A stretch of DNA of 64,000 bases from Flavobacterium sp. KMS (GCF_000813005.1 NZ_JSYP01000010.1:62001-126000), one strand, 5' to 3'. Counted from the stretch's first letter, positions 52,394-61,926 are shown. Translations and numbers: made by a program. Notes: generated by a model not told the origin, from the sequence alone.

Positions 52394-52711
52394 CTATGAT
52401 ATTCCGAACATAAAAGCAGCTGTTATAAAAGCAAGAATTGTTAAAATGCCCAAATTTGCAAAAGCTGGTTTTTTTCTTTTTTTGATAAATAAATAGATCA
52501 TTTCAGCAAATAGACCAATACAATACATTTGGATAATTAGGAATCCAAAAATGAATAATCCTAAACCACCATCAACATGTCGGTGCATATCTCCGTCACA
52601 ATGTTTATGAGGATCATATGTAAAACTCCAAATAAGGAAAAGACTTCCTAGCAATAATGCTAAAATTGCTATTCGTATTAAAACATGAAACAATATCTTT
52701 TTTAAATCCAT
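52394..52711 (-). CDS. small membrane protein of the pigment cluster
   Basis: From the ATG at 52709-52711 the protein has 105 residues. The longer frame to 52789 overlaps the upstream gene by 71 bases and adds an unlikely basic stretch. Three membrane helices are visible (about 7-27, 49-70, 83-103), with a His/Asp-rich loop (DPHKHCDGDMHRHVDGG) near residues 32-48. That loop might bind a metal. The family is not recognised. Confidence 0.72.
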   Translation of the reverse strand: MDLKKILFHVLIRIAILALLLGSLFLIWSFTYDPHKHCDGDMHRHVDGGLGLFIFGFLIIQMYCIGLFAEMIYLFIKKRKKPAFANLGILTILAFITAAFMFGIS

Positions 52712-52718
52712 GTTTAAA

Positions 52719-53177
52719 TTATTGCATGATTGGATTTGTCTTTTGAATGAACAAATTAATTTCACATTCCAAAAGTTGTGTTTCTTCATGAAAGCTTTCG
52801 CAACTCATCGTACATAATGTATAATCGTCTCCAGCAAATTTAGAAACTAAAGTTGCTCGTGTAATTATGCTCGTGTTCACTTTTGGCAATTCGTATATTT
52901 TAAGATTTTTAAGCGTACTGATAAAACCAATAACGCTTACATTTTCTTCTTTGTCAGGATTAGCAAAATATTTTTGTGCTACAATAGAAGAGCAGGTTTG
53001 CGCCACATTCTCAATTAATCCGGCTTCGATAAAAATATTCTTGTCGACAAAAATATTATCTTCTTTAATTAAAAAAATGGTTTCTACACTTTGAGCATCT
53101 ATCGTAAGAATCAAATCTACCATAAGCATTGGCTCACGGTGCGGGAGATAATTTCGGATGTCTACTAGAGTGTCCAT
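52719..53177 (-). CDS. ApeP-like hotdog dehydratase, copy 1
   Basis: This 152-residue protein begins YLPHREPMLMVDLI, the FabZ-like His motif of ApeP-type proteins, and has FIEAGLIENVAQTCSS where the second active-site helix lies. It probably dehydrates 3-hydroxyacyl-ACP in polyene synthesis. It is paralogous to the gene at 53186-53614, with 8 bases between them. Confidence 0.83.
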   Translation of the reverse strand: MDTLVDIRNYLPHREPMLMVDLILTIDAQSVETIFLIKEDNIFVDKNIFIEAGLIENVAQTCSSIVAQKYFANPDKEENVSVIGFISTLKNLKIYELPKVNTSIITRATLVSKFAGDDYTLCTMSCESFHEETQLLECEINLFIQKTNPIMQ

Positions 53178-53185
53178 TTGTTATA

Positions 53186-53614
53186 TTATTTAGCCAAAAC
53201 GGTTTTCATTTGTCCGTTGGCAATTTCTTCGTTGTTTAAGGTCGTAACAATATCTACCAATGTTATTCCGGCAAATTCTTGTATAATAGTAATCGTCGAT
53301 TGTATCTCGTCGTTAACATTAGGCAATTTCTTTATATCAATTTGCTTTATAGAACCTATATATCCTGTCGGTGCTTTTTCTTGTTTTAAGAAAAAAACAT
53401 ATCCTGTATGTAAAGCCACAGATTGCGCCATATGTTCTATTAATCCAGCTTCTAAAAAAATTCCGTTTTCTGAGAAAATATTTTCACTTTGAATTTTTAA
53501 GCCAGCAACCAAAGAACTTTCATCAAATGAAAACATTTTGTCTACCATTACAAAAGGGAACTTTTGAGGTAATAAATTTTCGACTGCTTCTTTATCTAGA
53601 ATAGGTTTTGTCAT
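53186..53614 (-). CDS. ApeP-like hotdog dehydratase, copy 2
   Basis: This 142-residue paralog has LLPQKFPFVMVDKMF in place of the HREP motif (Lys-Phe for His-Arg), and FLEAGLIEHMAQSVALHTGY. Loss of the N-terminal His means one subunit may be catalytically weak, so a heterodimer with copy 1 is possible. Confidence 0.8.
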   Translation of the reverse strand: MTKPILDKEAVENLLPQKFPFVMVDKMFSFDESSLVAGLKIQSENIFSENGIFLEAGLIEHMAQSVALHTGYVFFLKQEKAPTGYIGSIKQIDIKKLPNVNDEIQSTITIIQEFAGITLVDIVTTLNNEEIANGQMKTVLAK

Positions 53615-53617
53615 GAT

Positions 53618-54751
53618 TTAGCAAACCGTTAAATACGCATACGCAAATGAGAATCGTCCGCTTTCGGGAACTGATAAAAGAATGCGGTCGCCTACTTTTA
53701 ATTTTCCTGAGTTCATTAATTCTTCAACAGCAAGATAAATGGATGCCGAACCTACGTTTCCAACATTAGCAAGATTCATAAACCATTTTTCATCGGCTAT
53801 TCCTACATTGTTTTCTTCTAGGTTTTTCTTTAAACCTTCAACAAAAAAATGAGAAGAAACGTGAGGGATAAAATAATCAATCTGGTCTGCAGTAACGGCA
53901 TTTTTTGCCATTGCTTCACTCATGCTTTTTGCGCCCTTAGCCAAGATAAATTCATCTAATAATTTTACATCTTGTTTGATAGAAAATACAGATTCGTTTA
54001 ACCATTCTTCTGGAGAGTAATCACTCCAGGGTTTTATCTCGCCAGATTCTAATTTGTCTCCTCCAGCATACATACAAGTCTCTAATTCATAAGCATACGA
54101 AAAAGCTTCCATCCATTCTATTTTTAAGGAAATAGGTCCTCTTGGTTTATTTTCTAATAAAAAAGCACCAGAACCATCGGATAACATCCATCTTAAAAAA
54201 TCCTTTTTAAAAGCGATTATAGGAAGTTCTTCCAGATTCTTTAAATTAGAAACTTCTGGATTATATTTTTGAGATAAGAACCATGACGAAACTTTCTCGG
54301 ATCCTGTACAAACGGCATTTTTTGAATTTCCTGATTTAATAGAAAGGAAACCATATTTTAGCGAATTCATTCCTGCGCAGCAAACTCCTGATGAAGAGTT
54401 TAACTCAACCGATTTGTTCTTTAGTAATCCATGAACCATAGCTGCATGGGATGGTAAAAAAAGATCTGGTGTTGAGGTTCCGCAAGAAAGGACTTCCATA
54501 TCTTGTGGAGTAAAATCGTTATCAAATAATTTTACGATAGCATTATGCGTTAGCTCCGCATTATTATGCGTGCTTTTTCCTTCTTTGTCTATTGCATAAT
54601 ACCTACTTACAATCTTGTTATTGCGCAAAATAATACGTCTCGCTTTGGAAACGGCATCGTTGATAAGGCCCAAATAGCTTTCCATTTCATCATTTGTGAC
54701 AGCTTCATTTGGCAAATATTTTGCGGCTTTTGTAATATATACTTCAAACAT
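53618..54751 (-). CDS. darB: ketosynthase III-like protein, dialkylresorcinol synthase partner
   Basis: This 377-residue thiolase-fold protein is FabH-like with Cys125 in GVCCAGMNS, His297 in IPHVSS and Asn332 in NVGNVGS. DarB-type enzymes join two beta-ketoacyl units in dialkylresorcinol synthesis. The DarA-like gene directly upstream supports that reading. It uses GTSTPDLFLPSH for substrate entry, unlike housekeeping FabH. Confidence 0.87.
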   Translation of the reverse strand: MFEVYITKAAKYLPNEAVTNDEMESYLGLINDAVSKARRIILRNNKIVSRYYAIDKEGKSTHNNAELTHNAIVKLFDNDFTPQDMEVLSCGTSTPDLFLPSHAAMVHGLLKNKSVELNSSSGVCCAGMNSLKYGFLSIKSGNSKNAVCTGSEKVSSWFLSQKYNPEVSNLKNLEELPIIAFKKDFLRWMLSDGSGAFLLENKPRGPISLKIEWMEAFSYAYELETCMYAGGDKLESGEIKPWSDYSPEEWLNESVFSIKQDVKLLDEFILAKGAKSMSEAMAKNAVTADQIDYFIPHVSSHFFVEGLKKNLEENNVGIADEKWFMNLANVGNVGSASIYLAVEELMNSGKLKVGDRILLSVPESGRFSFAYAYLTVC

Positions 54752-54761
54752 AATATGGGTG

Positions 54762-55664
54762 CTAAACTCCTTGGTAATATTGAGTTTCTTTTTTTATTTT
54801 GTTTATTTTAATAGGATATGTAATAACGTGCAATATATACACTATTGGGGATATTAACCAAATCGCGAGGAATAAATAAACATTAAATACCTTAAGGAGT
54901 ACCTTTCTGTTTTTATCATTTCTGGAGATTAATCCTGACCATTTGGTAAAAATTTTATTAGCAGTTTTATCTACGGTTACCAAATAAGAACTAATACGAA
55001 CGGCTGAATTTGCGATTAGTTTAGGTTGTAGGTCTTTTAAATTATTTTCTTTTAGATTTGAAGCAATAATATCTCCAAATTTTGAGGATTCCTGAATGTC
55101 TTTTTCAGATACTCCTGGTAAAGGGAAAATACCCAAATACTTTTTTTTAACTCCAGAGAACATCCATTCTACAATAGTAATCACACTTATTAAATTGCCA
55201 ACACGATCTACTAAAGCTACGTTTCCAACCAAATTTGCATTGGCTTCTTTTAGTAAAACTTTAATTTTTTCCTGCGCCATAATCCACATATTTCTTGAAC
55301 CACTTATGGTTACTACAGGAGTATTATTTAATATTTTATGTGCTTCGGGACTTTTTAAAAAGGAGTTAATAGGGATAGAAGGGGATAAATACCAAACTTG
55401 ATAGTTTAATAAAACTAAGTCGAATTTTGTATTTAATATTTCTTCGGGAACTGGTTTTAATGCTGTTGGGATTTGCCTAAATGACTCAGGAAAAGCATCA
55501 AAAAAAGAATCTTTATCCCAAGGAAAAGGAAAAGGTTTCTCTAATTGTATTTCATGAAACGTTACTTTAAACTCGTCTGAATTCAAGAAAGGTTTCGCTA
55601 TATTCCGAGCTATACTTTCGAGTTGTCCAGATTGAGAGTAATAAATAAAAAGAACATTTTTCAT
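54762..55664 (-). CDS. darA: dialkylresorcinol condensing enzyme DarA-like protein
   Basis: This 300-residue protein has a flavodoxin-like start (VLFIYYSQSGQLESIARNIA), NYQVWYLSPSIPINSF and ISGSRNMWIMAQEK near residue 115, and a C-terminal membrane segment. Proteins of this type pair with DarB in dialkylresorcinol clusters, where DarA forms the aromatic ring. The pairing with darB and the flavodoxin start support the name; the chemistry of the flavin fold is not certain. Confidence 0.82.
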   Translation of the reverse strand: MKNVLFIYYSQSGQLESIARNIAKPFLNSDEFKVTFHEIQLEKPFPFPWDKDSFFDAFPESFRQIPTALKPVPEEILNTKFDLVLLNYQVWYLSPSIPINSFLKSPEAHKILNNTPVVTISGSRNMWIMAQEKIKVLLKEANANLVGNVALVDRVGNLISVITIVEWMFSGVKKKYLGIFPLPGVSEKDIQESSKFGDIIASNLKENNLKDLQPKLIANSAVRISSYLVTVDKTANKIFTKWSGLISRNDKNRKVLLKVFNVYLFLAIWLISPIVYILHVITYPIKINKIKKETQYYQGV

Positions 55665-55703
55665 TTTGGTTGTGGCTTTTGGTTATGGCAAAAGTAATTA
55701 ATT

Positions 55704-57347
55704 TTATGAAACGAATTTTCTGATTTTATCGGTTCGCTTTGTGTGAATCCAATCTGGCCAAGTCGATTCATCTTCGGCATCATAAATACGAATTTCTTGA
55801 TTTTTATCTTCAATAAGTAATTCGTCGGATGTGCAATTAAGAATCAAAGCGGCGGCAGCAACTCCTGAATAGGTTGCCCCTGCAACACCATGTGATAGTG
55901 TACACGCTCCACATAAAAATAAATTTTCGATCTCGGTTTTGTTTTTATAGGAGAATGGACCAACTTGATTTAATGTTTTTTCAGTTCCATATACATTGCC
56001 TTTGGTCGAATTGATATAAAACTCATTTGTTTTTGGTGTTCCTAATTCGGCTTGAACAATATTTTGTTTTGCATTTGGGATGATTTTCTCCAGATTGTTC
56101 ATCAGTTTATCAATCACTTTTTCTTTGAAAACTTTATATTCTTCATTATGATAATCTTCTAATCCGTTAAAATCTTTTAAGTTGTCATAATTTACATAAG
56201 TAACGATTTCAAAATTGTGATATCTTCCGTTAAAACTTGCTGGATCTTTAAGTGTTGTGCAACTTATAAAAACGGCAGGAAATGAATCGCCAGAATCAAT
56301 GTTGTTACTCATTAGGTTTTCAAAATTTTCATCGTCGTTTTCATCTTTCATCATCCATATATTTCCCGAATCAATATTAAATTGGGTAACATCCATATCT
56401 AATGTCAGGAATAAAATTAATGAGGTTACGGAGTATTTAGTTTTCTGTAGTTTCTTAATAAGTGATTTACTTAAATGTTCTTTACCTATTAAGTTTAAAT
56501 AGGTAATAGACGGATCAGCATTGGAAATAATATTTTTAGCAAAAATGGTTTCTCCGTTTTCGAGTTCAACTCCTATTGCTTTTTTATTCTCAATAATTAT
56601 TCTTTTGACATTTTGCTTTATGCGAACTTCTCCACCATGTTTTTTTACTCCATTTGTCATTGCTTTTACAATACCTCCACCTCCGCCCATGGGATAAAAG
56701 CCTCCATCAAAATAATGTCCCATCACGGAACAATGTACAGGGAAACAGGCTCTATTTGGCGAAAGCCCATGATCACCACATTGTATATTAAGGACAGCTT
56801 TGAGCATTGGATCTTTTATATGCCAGCCAATTACTTTTTTTAAAGGGAATAAGGCAAACTTGCCAAAATGTTTGGTTCGGAAGGGAACTGTTATTTTCTG
56901 CCACAAACCTTTTAGTTTTGGCATTAGTTGCAATTCAAAATTTACTTTCTCGACTAAGGAAAGATATTCGGTTATGTTTTTTTCTTCTTTAGGAAAATGT
57001 GATGAAAGTGTTTTTTTGAGGTTGTCGATTCCTGCTGGTAAATCAAAAGTTTGGTTTCCGATCAGGCAATGTTCGTATGCTTTTTTATTCATTCGGAAAA
57101 ACACCATATCATTGGCAATTCCTAAGCCACGATAAAGTTCATTGGTAGACGCTCCTTTATCTATAAGACCTACATAATGTACGCCAGGACTAAAACGTTG
57201 TCCCTTTAACATAAAGCTATGACTCCAGCCACCTGGAACATAATGTTGCTCGAGGATTAAGACTTTTTGCCCAGCTCTTGCTAAACAAATTCCTGTTGCT
57301 AAGCCGCCAACTCCTGAACCAATTATGATAGTATCAAGCTCTTTCAT
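55704..57347 (-). CDS. phytoene-desaturase-like FAD oxidoreductase
   Basis: This 547-residue protein has a GxGxxG start (IIIGSGVGGLATGI), a second binding part (LILEQHYVPGGW) and a C-terminal flavin motif ENLFLCGACTLSHGVAGATYSG. It resembles CrtISO/all-trans-retinol saturase-like proteins. It is the second such enzyme of the cluster and could act on the polyene or the resorcinol ring. Confidence 0.87.
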   Translation of the reverse strand: MKELDTIIIGSGVGGLATGICLARAGQKVLILEQHYVPGGWSHSFMLKGQRFSPGVHYVGLIDKGASTNELYRGLGIANDMVFFRMNKKAYEHCLIGNQTFDLPAGIDNLKKTLSSHFPKEEKNITEYLSLVEKVNFELQLMPKLKGLWQKITVPFRTKHFGKFALFPLKKVIGWHIKDPMLKAVLNIQCGDHGLSPNRACFPVHCSVMGHYFDGGFYPMGGGGGIVKAMTNGVKKHGGEVRIKQNVKRIIIENKKAIGVELENGETIFAKNIISNADPSITYLNLIGKEHLSKSLIKKLQKTKYSVTSLILFLTLDMDVTQFNIDSGNIWMMKDENDDENFENLMSNNIDSGDSFPAVFISCTTLKDPASFNGRYHNFEIVTYVNYDNLKDFNGLEDYHNEEYKVFKEKVIDKLMNNLEKIIPNAKQNIVQAELGTPKTNEFYINSTKGNVYGTEKTLNQVGPFSYKNKTEIENLFLCGACTLSHGVAGATYSGVAAAALILNCTSDELLIEDKNQEIRIYDAEDESTWPDWIHTKRTDKIRKFVS

Positions 57348-57408
57348 ACTTTATTTTAAGATTTGCTAAAGTATAAAAGAATTCTTACTATATGTGTAGT
57401 GGCTTGTT

Positions 57409-58296
57409 TTATTTTGTGTTTTTTAATTGATTCCAAAAATCAAAATAATTGAACCATTGTAGGGGATACTTTTCAAGCATGGATTCAACGTTTTCTATGT
57501 AAGCACGTAATAACCCTTTTTCATCGCGATGTTTTACAGCAGCTTCACGAGCATATAAGTGATAATGCAAGTTTGGTTCTTTCATTACATACACAAAAAC
57601 TACGGGAACTTTTAATCGGGAAGCAATTAAAAATGGTCCTGCCGGGAAATTAGCTTCTTGTCCTAATAGTTTGTCTGATAATGATTTTGTTCCTTCAAAA
57701 TAACGATCTCCTGTAAAACAGATAAGTTCGTTTCTGCCCAGAGCAGCATTGATTTCGAAAATATGAGACAAATCGTCTTTTATGATAATAAACTTGACAG
57801 TTGGTTTTTGGGTAACACTTTCTAAATATTTTTTTATATCCGAATGTTCCAAGTCGGTAGTAACCAAATTGATTTGAAAATTGATATCGATTTCTCCGAA
57901 GAAATGTTCTGCAATTTCAAAATTCCCAATGTGGGCACTAATTAAAACACCACCTTTTTGTTCGGCAAGTAGTTTTTTTAGTGTTTCGATTCCATCAAAT
58001 TCATAGGTAAATTGTTCTCTTATTCCGGCAGAAATGGAGACTTTATCTATTATGGTTTGTCCAAAAGTATAGTAACTTTTGAAGACCATTTTTTTGGATT
58101 TAAAATAGGAATAGCCTAGTCTTTTATTAAAGTAATAAAAGATGGCACGATTGCTTTTTTTGAGAAAAAGGAAATAATAAGATGCGACAAAGTACAGGAG
58201 AAAGTAGGCAGATCTAACACCCGCTTTTTGTATTAAAAAAACGAATATTCTATATCCTAAAACAGTTCCTTTTGATTTGCCATCCCATTTGCTCAT
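57409..58296 (-). CDS. LpxL/HtrB-like acyltransferase
   Basis: This 295-residue protein has an N-terminal membrane helix region and the acyltransferase motif HIGNFE (His122-Glu127), a variant HX4E as in LpxL proteins, plus CFTGDRYFEG and FPAGPFLIASRL. It transfers an acyl chain from ACP. It overlaps the ACP gene by one base, so that ACP may deliver its acyl donor. Confidence 0.88.
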   Translation of the reverse strand: MSKWDGKSKGTVLGYRIFVFLIQKAGVRSAYFLLYFVASYYFLFLKKSNRAIFYYFNKRLGYSYFKSKKMVFKSYYTFGQTIIDKVSISAGIREQFTYEFDGIETLKKLLAEQKGGVLISAHIGNFEIAEHFFGEIDINFQINLVTTDLEHSDIKKYLESVTQKPTVKFIIIKDDLSHIFEINAALGRNELICFTGDRYFEGTKSLSDKLLGQEANFPAGPFLIASRLKVPVVFVYVMKEPNLHYHLYAREAAVKHRDEKGLLRAYIENVESMLEKYPLQWFNYFDFWNQLKNTK

Positions 58297-58550
58297 TAAG
58301 CAGTTTTGGCTTTTAGTTTGGTTTCGATAAGGTCATAAAAGTTTTGAAAAGTAGCAATGCCAACGAAATCAACTTCAACTAATTTTACGCCAAAATTTGA
58401 TTCAATAGATACTACCAAGTCTACATAATCTAAACTATCTAGTCCTAAAGTATCTTTTAAATTAGCGTTCGGTTCAATGTCATCATTATCAACTTCAAAT
58501 TCATCAACCAAAAAACCATTAATCTTTTCTATTATCTCTTGCTTATTCAT
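58296..58550 (-). CDS. acyl carrier protein 2
   Basis: This 84-residue ACP has Ser39 in TLGLDSLDYVDLVV, the phosphopantetheine attachment site. It lies between a ketosynthase gene (4-base gap) and the acyltransferase gene (1-base overlap). Two ACPs in the cluster suggest separate aryl-polyene and resorcinol branches. Confidence 0.95.
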   Translation of the reverse strand: MNKQEIIEKINGFLVDEFEVDNDDIEPNANLKDTLGLDSLDYVDLVVSIESNFGVKLVEVDFVGIATFQNFYDLIETKLKAKTA

Positions 58551-58554
58551 TATT

Positions 58555-59778
58555 CTATTTAAACTTTTTAACTACGAGTGCAGAATTTGTTCCTCCAAAT
58601 CCGAAGGAATTGGACAAAAATATATCAATTTTTCTATTTAACGTAGTTTTAACTAAATTTAATTTAGCTGCGGCTTCGTCTGGGTTTTCTAAATTGATGT
58701 TTGGAGCTATAAAATTATTTTGCATCATTAGTATAGAATAAATGACTTCGCTTGCACCTGCCATCCAGCATTCATGCCCTGTCATTGATTTTGTGGAACT
58801 TACATAAGGATTGCTTTTTCCAAAGATTTCAAAGATTGCTTTGGCCTCATTTTCATCTCCAACAGGAGTAGAGGTAGCATGTGCATTTATGTAGTCAATG
58901 TCCGACGCATTTAATTTTGCATCATCAAGTGCTCTTTGCATTGCTATGGCTGGACCTTCTACATTTGGAGTCGAAATATGTCCTCCATTTGATGAAAATC
59001 CGTAACCGCCAACTTCGGCAATTATAGTTGCACCACGTTTTATCGCAGATTCATAACTTTCTAAGATTAAAGTTGCTCCTCCGCCACTAGGCACTAAGCC
59101 ATCACGACCAGAATCAAAAGGTCTTGATGCTTTGGTAGGGTCATCATCTTCGGAAGCAAAAACACCTAAACCATCAAAACTGCTCATTGCATATTTGTTG
59201 ATTTCTTGTGCTCCACCACAAATTACAATATCTTGAAATCCGCTTTTTATTAAAAAATAAGCCAGACCTATGGCGTGAGATCCACTTGCACAAGCGGCGC
59301 TTATGGTTAAATTAATACCTCTTAACTTAAAGATTGTCGAAAGGTTCATTGTAACAGTTGAGTTCATGGATTTAAAAATTGCTCCAGAACCAATTAAGGC
59401 TGTATCTTTTTTTTCTCGAACAATGTCGGTTGCATCAATAATAGCTTTAGATACGCTATCGTTACCATACATAATACCAACTTCGTTATTGTCGAAAAAA
59501 GAATCATCTATTCCAGCATTTTTCAATGCTTCGATGGTAGCCATATAAGCATATTCGGTTTCTTCACCAATGCTCATACGTTGTCTTCGGGTTAGTAGAC
59601 TTTTTAAATCTGGTTTTGGAACCATACCAGTTAAGGCCGATTGAAAACCAAATTCTTTTCTCTCTGCATCAAATTGTATTCCTGATTTTCCATTGTACAA
59701 GGATTCTTTTACTTCGTTTAATGAAGTTCCGATACATGAGTAAATTCCCATTCCTGTAATTACAACTCTCCTATTCAT
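58555..59778 (-). CDS. beta-ketoacyl-ACP synthase II (FabF-type)
   Basis: This 407-residue ketosynthase has Cys163 in TISAACASG, His300 in NAHATSTP and His335 in SMTGHECW. It is the third complete ketosynthase of the cluster and lies between ACP 2 and FabG, the set needed for chain extension and reduction. Confidence 0.94.
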   Translation of the reverse strand: MNRRVVITGMGIYSCIGTSLNEVKESLYNGKSGIQFDAERKEFGFQSALTGMVPKPDLKSLLTRRQRMSIGEETEYAYMATIEALKNAGIDDSFFDNNEVGIMYGNDSVSKAIIDATDIVREKKDTALIGSGAIFKSMNSTVTMNLSTIFKLRGINLTISAACASGSHAIGLAYFLIKSGFQDIVICGGAQEINKYAMSSFDGLGVFASEDDDPTKASRPFDSGRDGLVPSGGGATLILESYESAIKRGATIIAEVGGYGFSSNGGHISTPNVEGPAIAMQRALDDAKLNASDIDYINAHATSTPVGDENEAKAIFEIFGKSNPYVSSTKSMTGHECWMAGASEVIYSILMMQNNFIAPNINLENPDEAAAKLNLVKTTLNRKIDIFLSNSFGFGGTNSALVVKKFK

Positions 59779-59799
59779 CTTCTTTTTTATAGTAATTTT

Positions 59800-60531
59800 T
59801 TAAGAATATATTCCGCCGTTTATGTTTATAACTTCACCAGTTATATAACTTGATTTATTTGAAATCAAAAAGCTTACCAAATTTGCCACTTCTTCTGCTT
59901 CGCCAAAACGATTAACAGGAATTAATTTTAATAATTCTTTTTCGTCTAACTGGCTCGTCATATCAGTTTTTATAAACCCTGGTGCAACGGCATTTACGGT
60001 AATATTTCTTTTGGCTACTTCTTGAGCCAATGCTTTGGTAGCAGCTACAATTGCGCCTTTTGCAGCAGAATAATTGGTTTGACCAGGCGTACCTTTTACT
60101 CCCGAAACTGAAACCATATTTACAATGCGTCCGTATTTATTGCGGAGCATTTTTTGAATAAAAAATTGTGTGACATTAAAAAAACCACCTACACTTGTGT
60201 TCATAACTCCATTCCAGTCTTCTTGTGACATCCACATAAACAAACCATCTTTTGTAATTCCGGCGTTGTTTACAATTGCCTCAACGATGGCTTCAGGATT
60301 TGCATCCTGCCATTTGGTTAATACATTTTGAACTTCTTCAAAATTAGAAACATCAAATTGTATAATCTCAGCAGTTGCGCCTAATTTTATTACTTCTTCA
60401 AGCGTTTGTTCGGCAGCAATTTTGTTTGAATGATAGTTAATCAGAATGTGGTACTCTGTATCTACAGCTAATTTTTTACAAATAGCACTCCCAATTCCTC
60501 GTGAACCACCAGTTACTAATGCACATTTCAT
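59800..60531 (-). CDS. fabG: 3-oxoacyl-ACP reductase
   Basis: This 243-residue short-chain dehydrogenase has GGSRGIGSA for NADPH binding, NNAG at 88-91 and the triad Ser141-Tyr154-Lys158 (YSAAK). It reduces 3-oxoacyl-ACP in the polyene cycle. The gene and its leader are followed upstream by a second copy of the leader sequence (offset 92 bases). Confidence 0.94.
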   Translation of the reverse strand: MKCALVTGGSRGIGSAICKKLAVDTEYHILINYHSNKIAAEQTLEEVIKLGATAEIIQFDVSNFEEVQNVLTKWQDANPEAIVEAIVNNAGITKDGLFMWMSQEDWNGVMNTSVGGFFNVTQFFIQKMLRNKYGRIVNMVSVSGVKGTPGQTNYSAAKGAIVAATKALAQEVAKRNITVNAVAPGFIKTDMTSQLDEKELLKLIPVNRFGEAEEVANLVSFLISNKSSYITGEVININGGIYS

Positions 60532-60665
60532 ATATGTAAATTTTGTTTTTTATAGGTCATATATGGTATCGCCTTTTTATTTATTGGTCTTGGTGACACA
60601 ATTTTTATTAGTCGCGATTTCATATATGTAAATTTTGTTTTTTTATAGTCGATTTATGTTATCGC
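60526..60665. repeat. 92-base tandem duplication covering the fabG start region
   Basis: The segment beginning TTTCATATATGTAAATTTTG at 60526 recurs at 60618, followed in both by a short T-run, TATAG and a diverged end (TATCGC). The first copy includes the fabG start codon on the minus strand; the second repeats the sequence around the start without a long frame. It arose by local duplication and may move the fabG promoter away. Confidence 0.75.
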
Positions 60666-61888
60666 TTTTTTTTACTTACTGGTTTTGTAACCGGTTTTGT
60701 TTTAGTTTCTGACTTTGTTTCCGTTTTTGGTTTATCAGAGGCGATTTCACTTATAGTATTTTTTTCTTTTGTTTGCGAAAATAGTTCAGCGTTTTCAAAC
60801 CATTGGTTACCTAATACAGTTCCGTCTGGTTTAAGAAATCCCCATTTTCCTTCATTTTTTACTCTTGCTAAGCCATCTATAAATCCTTTGTCTTGTTGTA
60901 CAAATAGAGCAATGACAAATCCGTTTGCTGTTATGGTATATTGAGTTGGGATTACTAGTTTTCCTGATTCATTAATAAATCCCCAGTTTTTTTCTTTTAC
61001 AGGAGCTAATCCGTTTGTACTAAAAACTTCGGCATCACTATAAGTTGGCGGAATAACAAAATCTGCTTTAGGGTTAATATATCCCCATTTAGATCCAATA
61101 CAAACCGGAGCTAGATTTTTAGAAAAGGCTTTTGCTTTATCATATATTGGCAGAATTGCCCAACTTCCTTTTAAGTCAATGAATCCGATTTTTCCATCTT
61201 TTCTGGCATAAGTCAAATCTTGAGATTCGAAATCCCAAATTTTATCAGCACCTTCTACCGGAATAAATTTCCCACCAGATACTAATCCAAAAATTTTGTC
61301 TTTTCTGGCCCAAGCCGTGTTTTTATTATAATTACCAATTTCGGCATAAGCAGGTTCTATAACCTCTTTTCCAGCAGTATTTATAATTCCCCAATTTTTA
61401 TTGTTTTCTACTCTTGCAAAACCATTTTCAAAAGGTTTGATAACATCATATTTTGGTTCTAAAACAACTGCCATTTTTGAATTGATTAATCCAATTTTGT
61501 TTCCTTGTTTTATAAAAGCAACACCATCTCCAAAATCATATAATTTATCCGAAGGTGGTGCAATTTGTACCTCTCCTTTGGTATTGATGTAAACCCATTT
61601 TTTATCTTTAGATACGATACAAATCCCACTATTAAAATCTTTGGCGTTATCAAAAGTAGCTGGAATTGCCCAAGCTCCTTTAGTATCGATAAACCCCCAT
61701 TTTCCATTATCTTCTACAGCAGCTAAGCCTTCAGAAAAACTTCTTGCAGTTTTGTACTGAGGTTCAATACGAAATGTTCCATCTTTAGTAAGATATCCAA
61801 TTTTTCCGTTTTTCTTAACTAATGCCAGTTCTTGACTATTAACAAATTGAATGCTGCACAGCAATAAAAAAATAAGTGTTTTTTTCAT
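60659..61888 (-). CDS. WG-repeat secreted protein
   Basis: From the ATG at 61886-61888 the protein has 409 residues; an ATG five codons earlier is less likely. A signal peptide (MKKTLIFLLLCSIQFVNSQ) is followed by about 9 WG-type repeats (GKWGFIDTKGAWAIPATFDNA pattern) and a Lys/Thr-rich tail. WG repeats form beta-propeller-like folds and bind partners. It is an odd member of the pigment cluster, located between the lyase and fabG. Confidence 0.88.
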   Translation of the reverse strand: MKKTLIFLLLCSIQFVNSQELALVKKNGKIGYLTKDGTFRIEPQYKTARSFSEGLAAVEDNGKWGFIDTKGAWAIPATFDNAKDFNSGICIVSKDKKWVYINTKGEVQIAPPSDKLYDFGDGVAFIKQGNKIGLINSKMAVVLEPKYDVIKPFENGFARVENNKNWGIINTAGKEVIEPAYAEIGNYNKNTAWARKDKIFGLVSGGKFIPVEGADKIWDFESQDLTYARKDGKIGFIDLKGSWAILPIYDKAKAFSKNLAPVCIGSKWGYINPKADFVIPPTYSDAEVFSTNGLAPVKEKNWGFINESGKLVIPTQYTITANGFVIALFVQQDKGFIDGLARVKNEGKWGFLKPDGTVLGNQWFENAELFSQTKEKNTISEIASDKPKTETKSETKTKPVTKPVSKKKR

Positions 61889-61926
61889 GATTTTAAGATT
61901 CAAGATTAATAATGTAAAATAAAAAA

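Noticed and set aside
52712..52789. N-terminal extension of the small membrane protein gene
   Set aside because: It overlaps the upstream dehydratase gene by 71 bases and adds an unlikely basic stretch; the ATG at 52709-52711 fits better.
56800..57135. 111-codon plus-strand frame
   Set aside because: Antisense to the FAD oxidoreductase gene.
60533..60623. Short minus-strand frame starting in the second fabG leader copy
   Set aside because: About 30 codons formed by the duplication; no conservation can be expected and it reads into the first leader copy.
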